Assembly (NCBI GenBank): GCA_965218865.1
Contig: CBDCME010000069.1
Span: forward strand, 1-64,000
Length of the DNA: 64,000 bases
Reading direction: 5' to 3'
Source: CBDCME01 sp965218865
GTDB taxonomy: Bacteria > Pseudomonadota > Alphaproteobacteria > JAAXGF01
Part shown: positions 26,136-35,092 of the stretch, piece after piece
Numbering within the stretch: position 1 is the stretch's first letter
How the letters are laid out: the number at the start of each line of letters is the position of its first letter
The notes under the pieces: model-generated
Seen by the model: only the letters and a program-made list of their open reading frames with translations
What the model was told of the DNA's origin: nothing
Databases searched by the model: none
Position numbers and translations under genes: made by a program

Positions 26136-27380
26136 TTAGGCGACCTTGAATTTCAGGCGGTCGAAGCCACCGGCGCGGAGGATGCTGAAGCCGCTCAACA
26201 TGCCGACCGTCAAGCCGATCTGGCCTTTCGCCCTTTGCGTGATTTCGTCCCGAATCATGAACAGCGAGTCCCACGTCGGGCAAATGGCATTTGCGCCCGC
26301 CGCGCCCAAGCGGGCGATGATGCCTCCCTGGAACGTGTTAGCCACGGCGGGAACGTTCGAGCTCGCCATGGTCTTCATGGTCAAGCGCGTCATGTAGCTC
26401 AAGGCCGACTCGGAGTCGTTCGCCTGGAACTTGCTCGCCAGGTCGCGAGCGGTGTTGTCGCCCAGGACGACCGAGCACTCCGAAAGGCCACCGGCAAACT
26501 TGCCGTCGATCCCTCGTGCCGCCTCGGCCGCCGCCAGCGCGAACGAGACGCGGGCCGGGGTGTCGCTCCGGTCCGTCAATCCGCCGTTCGCCGCCGTCGC
26601 CAGGAAGCCGGAGAATTGCGCCCCGGTCGTGCCGTCGCCCGCAAGGACTTGGGCATCCAAAAGATCGCTCACAGCCATGGACAGGTCGCCCCGCAAGGCT
26701 TCCTCCATGCCGGCAAGGACCGCTTGATCCTCGCGCCGGAACAAATAAGACCGCTGCAAGCGGGTCGGCGAGACGGTGTGCGCGGTGATGCCGGCGTCGG
26801 CGGCGGCGGTCTCTGCCCCGTCCTTGGCCAAAATCTGCGCGGTGTCGCTCGTCACGATGACGGGAAAATTCTGCACGCCGCTCGGGACCATCGGCATAGC
26901 AACGCCCAGGGTCGCGGTCGCGGAGCGGGCGAACACGCGGCCCAGGATGGGATGCTGTTGCAAGTGACTGTCGGCGGGTGCCGGCGAAACGGCCCGGTCC
27001 TCCGTGACGCGGGCCACCGGGCGCGGCGCGACCATATCCCATGGAAGCGAGTGGCCGCTCAATCCACGGTGTTCCTGTAGCTCCTTTTCAGCGCCGGTGA
27101 GCGGGTCGCCGTTCATGACGGCCCGGAAGGCTTGGCGCAGTTCGGCGCGTGTCTCCAAAGCACGGAATTCTCGCTCTTCGGCGGTTAAGCCGTTCACGTC
27201 GGGTGCGGCGGCGTCGGCCTCGTCCTCGGTCTTGAGAGCCGTCCGGTATTCGGACTCCACGGTGTTCAAGCTGGCGAGCAGTTCTCGGCGCTTTTCGATG
27301 GTCGCGTCGCCCGGCTCCAGGCCGTTGATTTCCGAGCGAATCTCCGACGCCCGGATTGCAAGCTGTACGGATTTCTTCAT
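26136..27380 (-). CDS. HK97-type major capsid protein with scaffold domain
   Basis: This 414-residue coat protein has a charged coiled-coil delta domain at residues 1-110 (SEINGLEPGDATIEKRRELL) that acts as internal scaffold and is cut by the neighbouring protease. The HK97 fold follows (PMVPSGVQNFPVIVTSDTA, YLFRREDQAVLAGMEEALR, WDSLFMIRDEIT, a late beta stretch and RLKFKVA). One coat gene of this type is enough to build a shell, which fits a satellite that makes its own capsid. Confidence 0.92.
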   Translation of the reverse strand: MKKSVQLAIRASEIRSEINGLEPGDATIEKRRELLASLNTVESEYRTALKTEDEADAAAPDVNGLTAEEREFRALETRAELRQAFRAVMNGDPLTGAEKELQEHRGLSGHSLPWDMVAPRPVARVTEDRAVSPAPADSHLQQHPILGRVFARSATATLGVAMPMVPSGVQNFPVIVTSDTAQILAKDGAETAAADAGITAHTVSPTRLQRSYLFRREDQAVLAGMEEALRGDLSMAVSDLLDAQVLAGDGTTGAQFSGFLATAANGGLTDRSDTPARVSFALAAAEAARGIDGKFAGGLSECSVVLGDNTARDLASKFQANDSESALSYMTRLTMKTMASSNVPAVANTFQGGIIARLGAAGANAICPTWDSLFMIRDEITQRAKGQIGLTVGMLSGFSILRAGGFDRLKFKVA

Positions 27381-27383
27381 GGT

Positions 27384-28610
27384 CTAGTTCTCCAGTTGTT
27401 CCCGCGCATTGTCGGGGTCGAGGATGCCCTTGTCCACAAGCACACCTAGCGTCTGTGCCTGTTTGAGCGGTTCGGGCGGAATGGGTTTAGGTCCGGGCCA
27501 CGAGGGACGTTTGAGAGATGCCATGGTGGCCATGCTCATGCGGGGAAGCCGGCCCGATGCGAAAGAATCCGACAACAATTCCCTATAGATCGGCAAGCGG
27601 TAATGGCGGTGCCACCAGCGGCGGCGGCGCGTTTTCTCCGCCAGCGCGTCAGCCCATGCCATGCGTAAATTGCTGAATGATCCGCTTGAGTAGTCGCTCA
27701 ACAATTCGGACAACGGCATGTTCAACGCCGCGCCCACATCGCGCTCAAGCTGGGCTTCATATTTCCGTGCGGCCTCGTCCGGGCCGGCCATGACGCGCTT
27801 GATTTCTTCTCCGGGTCGAAGGTACGGAACGCTACCTACGCCGAGGGCATGGATAGGTTCGCGACGATCATCCACCGGACCAGCTTGCTCCACGAGGCCC
27901 GATCTTGCGCCAGCACTTGCGACGATCCTGTCCGGGGAGGCATTGATGATCGTGGAGGCGATCTTCGCCATTACGCCGAGGGCGTGGCCGGCGCCGGTCC
28001 TCGCGTTCAACAACCCGGCTGCCGACGGTAGTGCGCTCGCAATCCACGGCAGGGCCCGGGCCGCGCCCAGGGGTCTGTCACCGACATATCGCAGTCCCGC
28101 CATGCGAGAACGTGATGCGGTGCCGATCTTGAATCCAACTACGGTCTGGTTCCACGCCGGCCCCGACATGACAGGCGTGAAACCGTCTGGCGGTACAACC
28201 ACTCCGTCTTCGAGGATCAAGAATTCACCGTCAACGATCACGCGGTCGAGCAAGTGGCGCTCCAAGTCGCAGTCGTGCGAGGCCGTCCACATTTCTTTCA
28301 CTGCTTCGGCCACCTTCTCGGGAACGGTGTCGGGGAACTCCGGCGCCTCTGGCTCGCCCGTCAGGACTCCGCTTTCTATGACGGCCCTGTAGGCGATCAA
28401 CAAGGGGCTGGTGCGCCCCAGGCGCCGGCTCTCGGTCAGCAAAGCGCCTTGGTTGTCCAGGACGGACAGGGCGGAAATGAGAATCGCGGGGCTTTGTTGC
28501 CACGAGTATGATCCGCCGGTGAATTGGAAGGCGGCGGCAAACAACGCGCCCACGTCGATCTCGGAAGACCGGATTTCAGGTGGACTATGGCGTTTGAATA
28601 ACCCAAACAT
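27384..28610 (-). CDS. phage portal protein, HK97 type
   Basis: This 408-residue portal forms the dodecameric ring through which DNA is packed. Sequence blocks include the stem region (SLLIAYRAVIESGVL), VGSVPYLRPGEEIK and ALNMPLSELLSDYSSGSFSNLRMAW, a portal hallmark. It is the first structural gene in the operon, with the capsid gene only three bases after its stop, so expression is coordinated. Confidence 0.92.
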   Translation of the reverse strand: MFGLFKRHSPPEIRSSEIDVGALFAAAFQFTGGSYSWQQSPAILISALSVLDNQGALLTESRRLGRTSPLLIAYRAVIESGVLTGEPEAPEFPDTVPEKVAEAVKEMWTASHDCDLERHLLDRVIVDGEFLILEDGVVVPPDGFTPVMSGPAWNQTVVGFKIGTASRSRMAGLRYVGDRPLGAARALPWIASALPSAAGLLNARTGAGHALGVMAKIASTIINASPDRIVASAGARSGLVEQAGPVDDRREPIHALGVGSVPYLRPGEEIKRVMAGPDEAARKYEAQLERDVGAALNMPLSELLSDYSSGSFSNLRMAWADALAEKTRRRRWWHRHYRLPIYRELLSDSFASGRLPRMSMATMASLKRPSWPGPKPIPPEPLKQAQTLGVLVDKGILDPDNAREQLEN

Positions 28611-28752
28611 CGTTAGATGTAGAATGGTTCTAAAGTGACGTTATGTCAACGTTGCTCGGGTGACGGCCTCCGAAAATCGTGGGAATGTGCGATAGCCCCA
28701 ACACCCCGCAGCTTTCGGGGCCGGACAGTACCTTTAGGATCGAGACCTCGCC

Positions 28753-28995
28753 CTAGGCCAGCCAGTGCAGGTAGGGCTGCATTTTGTGTACAACCATCTC
28801 CGGCCCTTCATCACCATATGCGGCGTTGAACCGCTTAGCCGCCCGTAGAGCGTCCTCGTACAAAGCCGTCCATTCCTCGACGTTGAAATCGTCGCCAACA
28901 CCTTCTAGATCGTGCTGGTCAAGCAGGGTGTTCCTTACCTTGACGGCCAGCGCGAACGCTGCGGCCTGTTCGTCATTCATCCTCTTGGTGTCCAT
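28753..28995 (-). CDS. small island protein, unknown
   Basis: An 80-residue acidic, helical protein (FALAVKVRNTLLDQHDLEGV). It lies four bases after the next upstream small gene, so they form a pair. No family recognised. It could be an early regulator or a packaging accessory factor. Confidence 0.55.
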   Translation of the reverse strand: MDTKRMNDEQAAAFALAVKVRNTLLDQHDLEGVGDDFNVEEWTALYEDALRAAKRFNAAYGDEGPEMVVHKMQPYLHWLA

Positions 28996-28999
28996 AGTC

Positions 29000-29257
29000 T
29001 TATCCTCCCTTGGTCACGTTGTTCAGGGCGCGCGACACTTCCTCGAACCAATCCACGTCGAGCCTGATATGGGTCACTCGCTCCGGGGTGTTGGCAGTCG
29101 CTTGAAGCCCGTCTAACAACTGGTTGCACTTCGCGGCGATTATCAGCCCAACAACAAACCCAATCCGTGCGGGGTCTACGTCTTGGAAACGCCTACATAG
29201 TTCTTTGGCCACGGCCAGACCGGCGGCCCGCGCCCTGTCATCGAGATCGGTGTCCAT
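29000..29257 (-). CDS. small island protein, unknown
   Basis: An 85-residue protein with a central hydrophobic stretch (IGFVVGLIIAAKCNQLLDGL) and a charged helical end. It is immediately upstream of the other small gene. No family recognised. The hydrophobic segment is weak for a membrane helix and may be a packed core helix. Confidence 0.55.
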   Translation of the reverse strand: MDTDLDDRARAAGLAVAKELCRRFQDVDPARIGFVVGLIIAAKCNQLLDGLQATANTPERVTHIRLDVDWFEEVSRALNNVTKGG

Positions 29258-29401
29258 CGTTCATCCTCCATTGGTGTGAGCGATCCGCACGACGGGCACA
29301 GGCCAGCCGCGTCGGTCCGTTGGCGGCGTTCGCGGTTGTGAGATCCCCCCTATTAGACTCTTACTGAGAGGTCTTTTTCAATCCCTTTTTAGGGCTGATG
29401 A

Positions 29402-29770
29402 TCAGTGGTGAGGGTAGGAGTGGAGGCGAGATGGTCCGCCCTCGGGCGGCGGCGTGCTCGCCCGGACGGACCAATCACCGGGGATGCTCAGCGGAGCCGG
29501 GCTATCGCTTGCGGCGGCCAGCACTTGTTGGGTATTGTGGCAATTGTCAGATAGCCACAGTACCAATCGACGTTTGTGCTGGCGGGCGGCTGCTTTACGA
29601 CGGGTCGCCCGCCGCCTATCTCCCCTCCGCCCCGAAGCGTTCCCCAAGCCGCGCTTTCGCAGGCCGGCGAGGTTGGGCTTCTCAGGTCTGGGATTGCCGC
29701 TGTGATAGGCCCCCCGGTAGCGGCGGTGGTCGTGCTGCGGCCCCGGTGCGAGTTTCGCGTCAGCCGGCAC
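29402..29770 (-). CDS. possible basic island protein
   Basis: A 122-residue frame very rich in Arg, with a region RRATRRKAAARQHKRRLVLW. No family match and no strong ribosome site are seen, and overlapping frames on both strands are of similar length, so this could be a spurious frame. It occupies the stretch between the AlpA-like gene and the small gene pair. Confidence 0.3.
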   Translation of the reverse strand: MPADAKLAPGPQHDHRRYRGAYHSGNPRPEKPNLAGLRKRGLGNASGRRGDRRRATRRKAAARQHKRRLVLWLSDNCHNTQQVLAAASDSPAPLSIPGDWSVRASTPPPEGGPSRLHSYPHH

Positions 29771-29832
29771 GGTAGATTGCGGAATGAAAGCACTGCGTTA
29801 CGAGCCTCTAGGGCGCCGCTTGGCGGGTTGCT

Positions 29833-30030
29833 CTATGCGGCGTTTCGTGGCTCGACGCGGTGGCGGTTTAGAAAGGTGTTAAGGTCGTCGCCTCGGTAGT
29901 AGACGCGCTTCCCAATCTTCATGTAGGCCGGACCGCGCTTCTCGTAGCGCCAATTTGACAAGGTGTTCGCCTTCCAAATGGCGAGCAATTCGGGATCGTC
30001 TGTGAGATAGATGCGCTCGGGCTGAAACAT
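29833..30030 (-). CDS. AlpA/excisionase-like helix-turn-helix protein
   Basis: This 65-residue protein has a MerR/AlpA-type winged helix (AIWKANTLSNWRYEKRGPAYMKIGKRVYYRGDDLNTFLNRH, described by its parts TLSNWRYEKRGP and KRVYYRGDDL). Such factors switch integrase direction or activate it. Its place next to the integrase fits excision control. Confidence 0.8.
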   Translation of the reverse strand: MFQPERIYLTDDPELLAIWKANTLSNWRYEKRGPAYMKIGKRVYYRGDDLNTFLNRHRVEPRNAA

Positions 30031-30072
30031 GAGGGCCGCTCCCTTGTTGGGTGTAGCCCTCTATATGTCCGA

Positions 30073-30393
30073 TTATCTCCGGTCGGTCTTGTAACTAAAA
30101 TAATCCCGTCGGACGAACCAGCCTGACGGCCCGATTGCGGCGGCGCAGAATTCCTTGAAGGCGAATTCGGTTTCGACGGCCTCGCCCTTGGTGCGTTGCT
30201 TGCGGATCGCTTGCTGGCATGTCAGGTGCTTCCAATCACGTTCACCCAGCATCCGCGCCTCGGCCTCGGCAATGCCCGCCCCAGCGGCCCGGAGTTCCCG
30301 GAAACGCCGGTGCGCCGCGACGGCATCGACGGCGCGAAGATTCGGACGGCCCTGCTTCGCCGCGCCGAAGCGGAGAACGTAACGCCTAGCCAC
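30073..30393 (-). CDS. integrase-coupled hypothetical protein
   Basis: This 106-residue protein starts at a GTG at 30393 that overlaps the integrase 3' end. It is basic, with a helical ARMLGERDWKHLTCQQAIRK block. Family not recognised. Coupling to the integrase suggests a role in recombination control or early regulation. Confidence 0.5.
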   Translation of the reverse strand: MARRYVLRFGAAKQGRPNLRAVDAVAAHRRFRELRAAGAGIAEAEARMLGERDWKHLTCQQAIRKQRTKGEAVETEFAFKEFCAAAIGPSGWFVRRDYFSYKTDRR

Positions 30394-31576
30394 GGCGGCG
30401 CAGCGGGACAATCTTTTCGTCGTCTCCGCCCTCCATGAGCGCCGCTACTTCGTCGCCGATGCGGCGGCGGTGCTCGCGGATACCGTCGCCCGACAACGCG
30501 ACGTAGCGGGCCGGCATGGCTGTAGACTTCCATCCCAGCAGCGCCCGCAGCTCCAGGATGCCGAGCCCGGACGCGGCCGCCCTGGTCGCCACGGTGCGGC
30601 GGAGATCATGCAGCCGCACGTTGTCGATCCCGGCCGCCGCCGCCACGTCCCGGAACACGGCGGCCGTGTGCTTGTAGCCGATGGCGCTGCGCCCGTTGGT
30701 GAAGCACCACGCATTGATACGGGGTAACCGCTCGAGCACAGAGAGCGCCGCAGCCGGGAGGTCATGCCAGCGCCGGCCCGTCTTCGTTTCGGGCAGCAGC
30801 AGTGCGCCCGTATCCTTGTCGACGTGCTCCCACCGGATCGCCAAGATTTCGCCAATGCGCAAGCCCGTCATCGCGGCGAAGCGGATCGCCGCGACGGCGG
30901 CCGGGTTGCGCTCGGCGCGATCCGCCAGCGCGCCCGCCAGCGCCTCGAATTCGGCCGGCGACAGCACGCGGTCGCGTGCCGTCTCGACGCTTCGCTCGAT
31001 CCCGCGCGCCGGGTTGGACCGTTGCGGCCGCCAACCCCAATGCTCCGTCAGGGTGAAGATGCGGCTGGCCAGCGCCAAGATGCGGTTGCGCATGACGGGC
31101 TTGAGCGGGTCGACCATCGCCTCGATATCGCGCGTTTCGACCGCGGCGACCGGCAGCGCGCCGATGGCCGGCAGGATCACGGATCGGCATTGCGATCCGT
31201 AGTCGTCCACGGTGCGCCGCTTCATCCGCCCGTTGGCGATGCGCCGCTCGGCGTAGTCGGTCAGGAAGCGCTTGACCGCATCGGCGACGGTCGGCGCCTC
31301 GGCGACCTCGCGGCGGCGGTCGAGCATGTGCGCCTCGCCGGCCCGCACGCGCGCCATTTCCCTTGCCGCCAGGTCGCGCGCCTGCTTCAGTGTCATTTCC
31401 CCGACGCGAGCCAGGGTGACGCGGCGATGCTTGCCGGCCGAGTGAAAATCGAGCACGAACGCCTTTGTCCCGCCCTTGGCGACGCGCACGCCGAAATTGC
31501 GGAATTGGGAATCCCACATGATCCAGGTCGACCGCCTCGGCGCGGCGTCCCGGATGCGTCGTTCGGTGAGGTTCAT
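30386..31576 (-). CDS. tyrosine-type site-specific integrase
   Basis: This 396-residue integrase inserts the island at the tRNA-Lys 3' end. It has the DUF4102-like N-terminal arm-binding domain (LTERRIRDAAPRRSTW), a SAM-like core-binding domain (residues 90-190) and a catalytic domain. The latter has Arg in MTGLRIGEILAIRW, the HxxR box in VRLHDLRRTVATR and the nucleophilic Tyr in MPARYVALS. The usual His of LLGHK is Trp here (ALLGWKS), a known tolerated change. It lies 137 bases from attR. Confidence 0.94.
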   Translation of the reverse strand: MNLTERRIRDAAPRRSTWIMWDSQFRNFGVRVAKGGTKAFVLDFHSAGKHRRVTLARVGEMTLKQARDLAAREMARVRAGEAHMLDRRREVAEAPTVADAVKRFLTDYAERRIANGRMKRRTVDDYGSQCRSVILPAIGALPVAAVETRDIEAMVDPLKPVMRNRILALASRIFTLTEHWGWRPQRSNPARGIERSVETARDRVLSPAEFEALAGALADRAERNPAAVAAIRFAAMTGLRIGEILAIRWEHVDKDTGALLLPETKTGRRWHDLPAAALSVLERLPRINAWCFTNGRSAIGYKHTAAVFRDVAAAAGIDNVRLHDLRRTVATRAAASGLGILELRALLGWKSTAMPARYVALSGDGIREHRRRIGDEVAALMEGGDDEKIVPLRRRG

Positions 31577-31589
31577 GTCGGCCCCCGCG

Positions 31590-31708
31590 TGTCCCGTTGT
31601 GTCCCGAAATCACAGGATAAGTCGGGTGTGTCCCGGTTTCAACAGGAAAAATGAAGGGCCGAAAACTACAATATTTCAACGCATTAGTACTTTACCGTAA
31701 ATGTCCCG
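31590..31708 (+). other. TGTCCCG repeats in right arm of island
   Basis: Four TGTCCCG units lie at 31590, 31600, 31629 and 31702, between the integrase start and attR. The first two form the same 17-mer as in the left arm. Candidate arm-type sites that may also regulate the integrase promoter. Confidence 0.6.
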
Positions 31709-31712
31709 CCTT

Positions 31713-31760
31713 GACTTTTAATCAGAGGGTCCGGGGTTCGATCCCCCGAGCGCCTACCAA
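31713..31760 (+). other. attR, partial copy of tRNA-Lys 3' end
   Basis: Repeats 19297-19344 with two differences (C to T within the T arm and in the acceptor strand). The 5' half of the tRNA is absent, so this is the remnant site. Confidence 0.92.
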
Positions 31761-32112
31761 TTAAAACAATGGGTTACGGTCGTGCCGTTGCCGGATTTCT
31801 ATGTCGGGGTAGCAGATTGGGTAGCAAAATTGGCTGTCTCGCGAGCACCAGGGACACGACGATGAATTTCGGACAATGGCAAGTACGCACTTTCCGGCGA
31901 TAAGATGACAGCCGACGCGATCGATCCCGATCCCCTTCAGATATTCTACCCCCACGCATCCAAACGGCGGAACGCCGTCATGAGGCAAGGCACCCGCTTT
32001 GTGCATTACACATCTGCGAAATCGGCGATGAAGATACTCAAGACAAGAGAAGTTTGGATGCGGAAAACCTCCTGCATGAACGACTTCATGGAAGTCGAGC
32101 ACGGATTATTAA

Positions 32113-33218
32113 TATCCTAATATGACACCTGACGATCAGGCGGCGTATTTGACGGGGTGGGGGCGGAAGTAACCGCGCACTCGATCCGATGAACGCTGAA
32201 TTGCGCGCAAGACGGCGCGGGTATTCTTGTCCAGTTCGTCCTTGGTGCCGGGCTGCGGCTTTTGGCGCAACTTCTGCTTGACATCGTTGTTCAAGTATTC
32301 GTCCGGGTTGCACTCGGGGGCCGGGAGGTAGAACAGCTCGATCTCGTGGCGATGGCTCAGAGTCCAGGCCTTGACCCACTTGGCGTGGTGCACCTTCAGG
32401 TTATCTATGATCAGGAACACCTTCTGCTTTGCGTCCTTGATCAGCCGCCGCAGGAAGATGATGAAGCGATCGACGTTAAGCGCCCCATCATACAGCATGA
32501 AGCGCATCAGGCCGCGGTTGGAGACGGCCGAAATCATGCTCTTGGAGATCTTCTTGGCGGTCCGGCCAACCACCGGCGTCTGGCCTCTTGGGGCATAACT
32601 GCGGCCGATCTGGTCTTGGTTGGAGATGCCGGTCTCGTCGCCCCAGTAGACGACGGCTCTCTCTCGCTTGGCGCGCCCGGAGATCGCCGGGTAGTCGCGC
32701 TCCAACCAGGCGGCCACGGCGGCGGGCGAGCGTTGTTTGGCGCGCGCCAGCGGCTTTTGCGGGGTCATGCCCCAGCGCTTCAGGTAGAGCTGGACGGTCG
32801 ACAGGCCAAGGCGCTTGCCCAACCGGCGCTCGATCAACTCGCGCACCGCACGGGACGTCCACAATGCAAACGGCAGTTTGAGCTGATCGGGCGTCTTGTC
32901 GGCGATCCAGCGGCGGACTTGCCGGACCTCCTCGGTGGTCAGCGCCCCCTTGCCCTTGCGTCCGGAAACCCGACGACCATCCAGGAGGCCGTCCTCGCCC
33001 CGTTCGCGATACCGCTTGAGCCAGATGTTGACCGTCTGCCGCTGCACGCCAACAACCCTGGCCGCCTCGGCCCGGCTCGATCCACCCTGCTCGACAAGCA
33101 CGATCGCCCGACGCCGGAGTTCCTCCTGCGCCGCCCGACCAATGCCACGAAAGTCACGCGCTTCCATGCACTATGTATAGCACAGTCCGATCAATATGTC
33201 AGGTATTATTTTGGGATA
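32113..33218 (-). mobile_element. IS630-family element no. 1
   Basis: Imperfect inverted repeats of about 20 bp (starting TATCC and sharing ACCTGAC at the inner end) are bordered by the TA target typical of IS630. Deleting the element with one TA restores the host reading frame, which fixes the borders. Confidence 0.92.
32136..33167 (-). CDS. IS630-family transposase
   Basis: This 343-residue protein has an N-terminal helix-turn-helix pair (SSRAEAARVVGVQRQTVNIW) and a winged-helix segment. A DDE_3 core follows: VVYWGDETGISNQ carries the first Asp, VFLIIDNLKVHHAKW the second, and ECNPDEYLNNDVK the Glu. The frame is intact in one ORF, unlike the two-frame IS630 copies further right. Confidence 0.95.
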   Translation of the reverse strand: MEARDFRGIGRAAQEELRRRAIVLVEQGGSSRAEAARVVGVQRQTVNIWLKRYRERGEDGLLDGRRVSGRKGKGALTTEEVRQVRRWIADKTPDQLKLPFALWTSRAVRELIERRLGKRLGLSTVQLYLKRWGMTPQKPLARAKQRSPAAVAAWLERDYPAISGRAKRERAVVYWGDETGISNQDQIGRSYAPRGQTPVVGRTAKKISKSMISAVSNRGLMRFMLYDGALNVDRFIIFLRRLIKDAKQKVFLIIDNLKVHHAKWVKAWTLSHRHEIELFYLPAPECNPDEYLNNDVKQKLRQKPQPGTKDELDKNTRAVLRAIQRSSDRVRGYFRPHPVKYAA

Positions 33219-34025
33219 TTAGTAGAATGTCTGGCGGAGGCTTATTCTGGAGAAGCAGGGAACAAAATCAAAGCGGCGCTAAATGGCATATTCAGCGGAA
33301 TTTCTGAAGAAATCGAGAATCTGTTTAACGGCTGGCAGCCCCATCTTCGAGAAAACACCTTCATTACATGCTTCTCTGAACATGTCGATGCAGAGGATGA
33401 ATTTGGAAGGCTGTCAATGTGGAGAGCGTATAGCCCAACAACAGGCACGCGCTTGTCGTCAATAACATGCCTTTCCTCAGCCCGTCAGACGCTCTTAAGG
33501 CTTACACGAGCCCGGTCGCATATCTCGACGAGAACGCGTTTCCGCGTGAACTTGAGATGGTCGCTAACAACATCGAGGCCCACGCCGATTTTGTTCATGC
33601 GCTAGGCCGGGAGGTTGTCACCAGCTACGTCTTCGATGCATTCAAATTTGCCTCCCTTTGCACCAAGCATCCCGGATTTCGGGAGGAAATGGAATGGCGT
33701 GTAATCTATATGCCAACGATGGAGGAATCGATACATCTAGTAAAAGAAGTTAAAGTGATCGGGGACACGCCCCAACCAATCTACAAGATTCCTCTCAAAA
33801 ACATTCCAGAAGAAGGTCTCAATGGGGCTGCGATCCCGGAATTGCTTGAACGCATTATTATTGGGCCGACAAAATTTCCTTCAGCGATGCGTGATGCCTT
33901 CGAAACTCTACTCGCTGACGCAGGAGTGGATGATCCCGCGAGCCGAATTCATATGTCAGACATACCGATTAGGGTATGACCTGTCGATCGCTTCGGACAC
34001 TTCGGAATGCCGGGTGGGTTAGTGG

Positions 34026-34185
34026 AAAGATTGAAGCGTCCCGACGTCGGGATCGTGTTCGGCGAGCCAGCGTTTTACCATCGGAAGGTCGAACATCCAG
34101 GGTTGACCCTCGCCGCCTCATAAACATCGTTCGCGGCCTTTCTGAGAACTGGTTCGAGTTCGTTGAAAAAGTGATCAATTGTCAT
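34026..34185 (-). pseudogene. small phage-type gene, frameshifted
   Basis: An ATG at 34185 overlaps the TGA of the terminase small subunit (ATGA). The first frame gives MTIDHFFNELEPVLRKAAND and the second gives PWMFDLPMVKRWLAEHDPDV, ending at 34026. A one-base shift in the middle splits them. A protein of about 52 residues is likely. Family unknown. Confidence 0.4.
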
Positions 34186-34793
34186 GGGTTGCCCTTTCCA
34201 TTCGATCCATTGCCGCCGCCCTTTCCATTTTCCCGGTTTAATACGATCCGCTTCAGCGCCGCCTCGATCATGTCCCGGAGACGGTCCCGCTGGCGCCGGT
34301 TCAAGTGGAACAAGCGCGCCCCGTCCGTCGGTATCCGCAACAACTCGTTGCGGGCTTTCACGACCATGATCGCGAGTTCCGCCAGGAGCGGCTCGATCTC
34401 GACGAGTTCTCCCCGCCGGTGGCGCACTTCGTCCTCGGCTTTCGCCGCTTTCGCCAGGGAAATACGGTCCCTCGGTCCTAACTGGACAGACGGATCACCT
34501 TTTCCGTCGCCATAAACGCGGCGATGAAACTCGGCGACGTCCCTTTTGTACTGCTCGTCGTTAGCCGCGAAAGCCGGTGCGTTCTCTCGAATCCAAGCGC
34601 GCACCGTTTTCTCGTCAAATTCGTACGGCCGTCCCTTGCCGCCTCGAGCCGCGCTCGGAAATTTCGGACTCCGCTCAATGAGGTTTTTGAGGGTGTTGAC
34701 CGGTACCCCCAAGCGCTGGGCCAGGTCTTTCATGTTGAGGAGATCGGCCATCGGGTCCGCGGCACCTAAACTTGCGGACAGACTTGCTGGCAT
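34182..34793 (-). CDS. phage terminase small subunit, Nu1-like
   Basis: This 203-residue protein starts at the ATG at 34793, after GGAGGG. The N-terminus has a winged helix (LLNMKDLAQRLGVPVNTLKN) of the Nu1/DUF1441 type that binds packaging sites. A helical oligomerisation part follows (LGPRDRISLAKAAKAEDEVR) and a Gly-rich tail. It lies 2.4 kb outside attR of the tRNA-Lys island, which itself lacks a small subunit. Either it is a relic of another phage element or the island was once larger. Confidence 0.8.
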   Translation of the reverse strand: MPASLSASLGAADPMADLLNMKDLAQRLGVPVNTLKNLIERSPKFPSAARGGKGRPYEFDEKTVRAWIRENAPAFAANDEQYKRDVAEFHRRVYGDGKGDPSVQLGPRDRISLAKAAKAEDEVRHRRGELVEIEPLLAELAIMVVKARNELLRIPTDGARLFHLNRRQRDRLRDMIEAALKRIVLNRENGKGGGNGSNGKGNP

Positions 34794-35092
34794 TGATCCC
34801 TCCGGAGTGATTATTGTCGCTCTGAAATATACCGGTTTTTCATCCGGGAAACCAAATTTAGAAAAACTTCTGACAGCCTCACGCGCCGCGCAGCCGCCCC
34901 GCATCACTTTCGAAGCCTCGTGAAAGGACCCGCTCCCCGCGAGGCTGTCGTGCCTGCAGGTGGCCGCTGGCGGATATCCGTGAGGAGGCAATATGGCTAC
35001 TACCAACGCCCGCACATGGCCTTTAAAAAGCCACCGGGCGGAAATCGGCCAGTTTACGGCGACAGAGTCCGTGAGACCGGCTTTGGCTAATC

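Larger units (their letters stand above)
19297..31760. mobile_element. integrated phage satellite or reduced prophage in tRNA-Lys
   Basis: The element is bounded by the att duplication, with the integrase next to attR. It contains portal, HK97-type capsid, prohead protease and GpA-type large terminase genes, an AlpA-like factor and small unknown genes. No tail, lysis or replication genes are recognisable. Excluding the later IS1595 transposon it is about 9.5 kb, which fits capsid-encoding satellites better than a full phage. Confidence 0.85.
31905..33979 (+). pseudogene. DUF2971-like gene, split by IS630 and frameshifted
   Basis: The 5' part from 31905 has the DUF2971-type start (FVHYTSAKSAMKILKTREVW, then TSCMNDFMEVEHG). 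Removing IS630 (32113-33218) and one TA restores the frame through LLILVECLAEAYSGEAG. A further one-base frameshift near 33435-33460 separates GRLSMWRAY from LVVNNMPFLSPSDALK. The rest runs to RIHMSDIPIRV at 33979. DUF2971 proteins are uncharacterised but are often found in defence or mobile neighbourhoods. The gene is dead, with two independent lesions. The start codon upstream of 31905 is not certain. Confidence 0.8.

Noticed and set aside
26235..27080. Long plus-strand frame over the capsid gene
   Set aside because: It has no family match and overlaps a clear HK97 coat protein on the other strand.
29488..29793. Second minus-strand frame in the island's 29.4-29.8 kb region
   Set aside because: It overlaps another frame of similar length with no ribosome site or family match.
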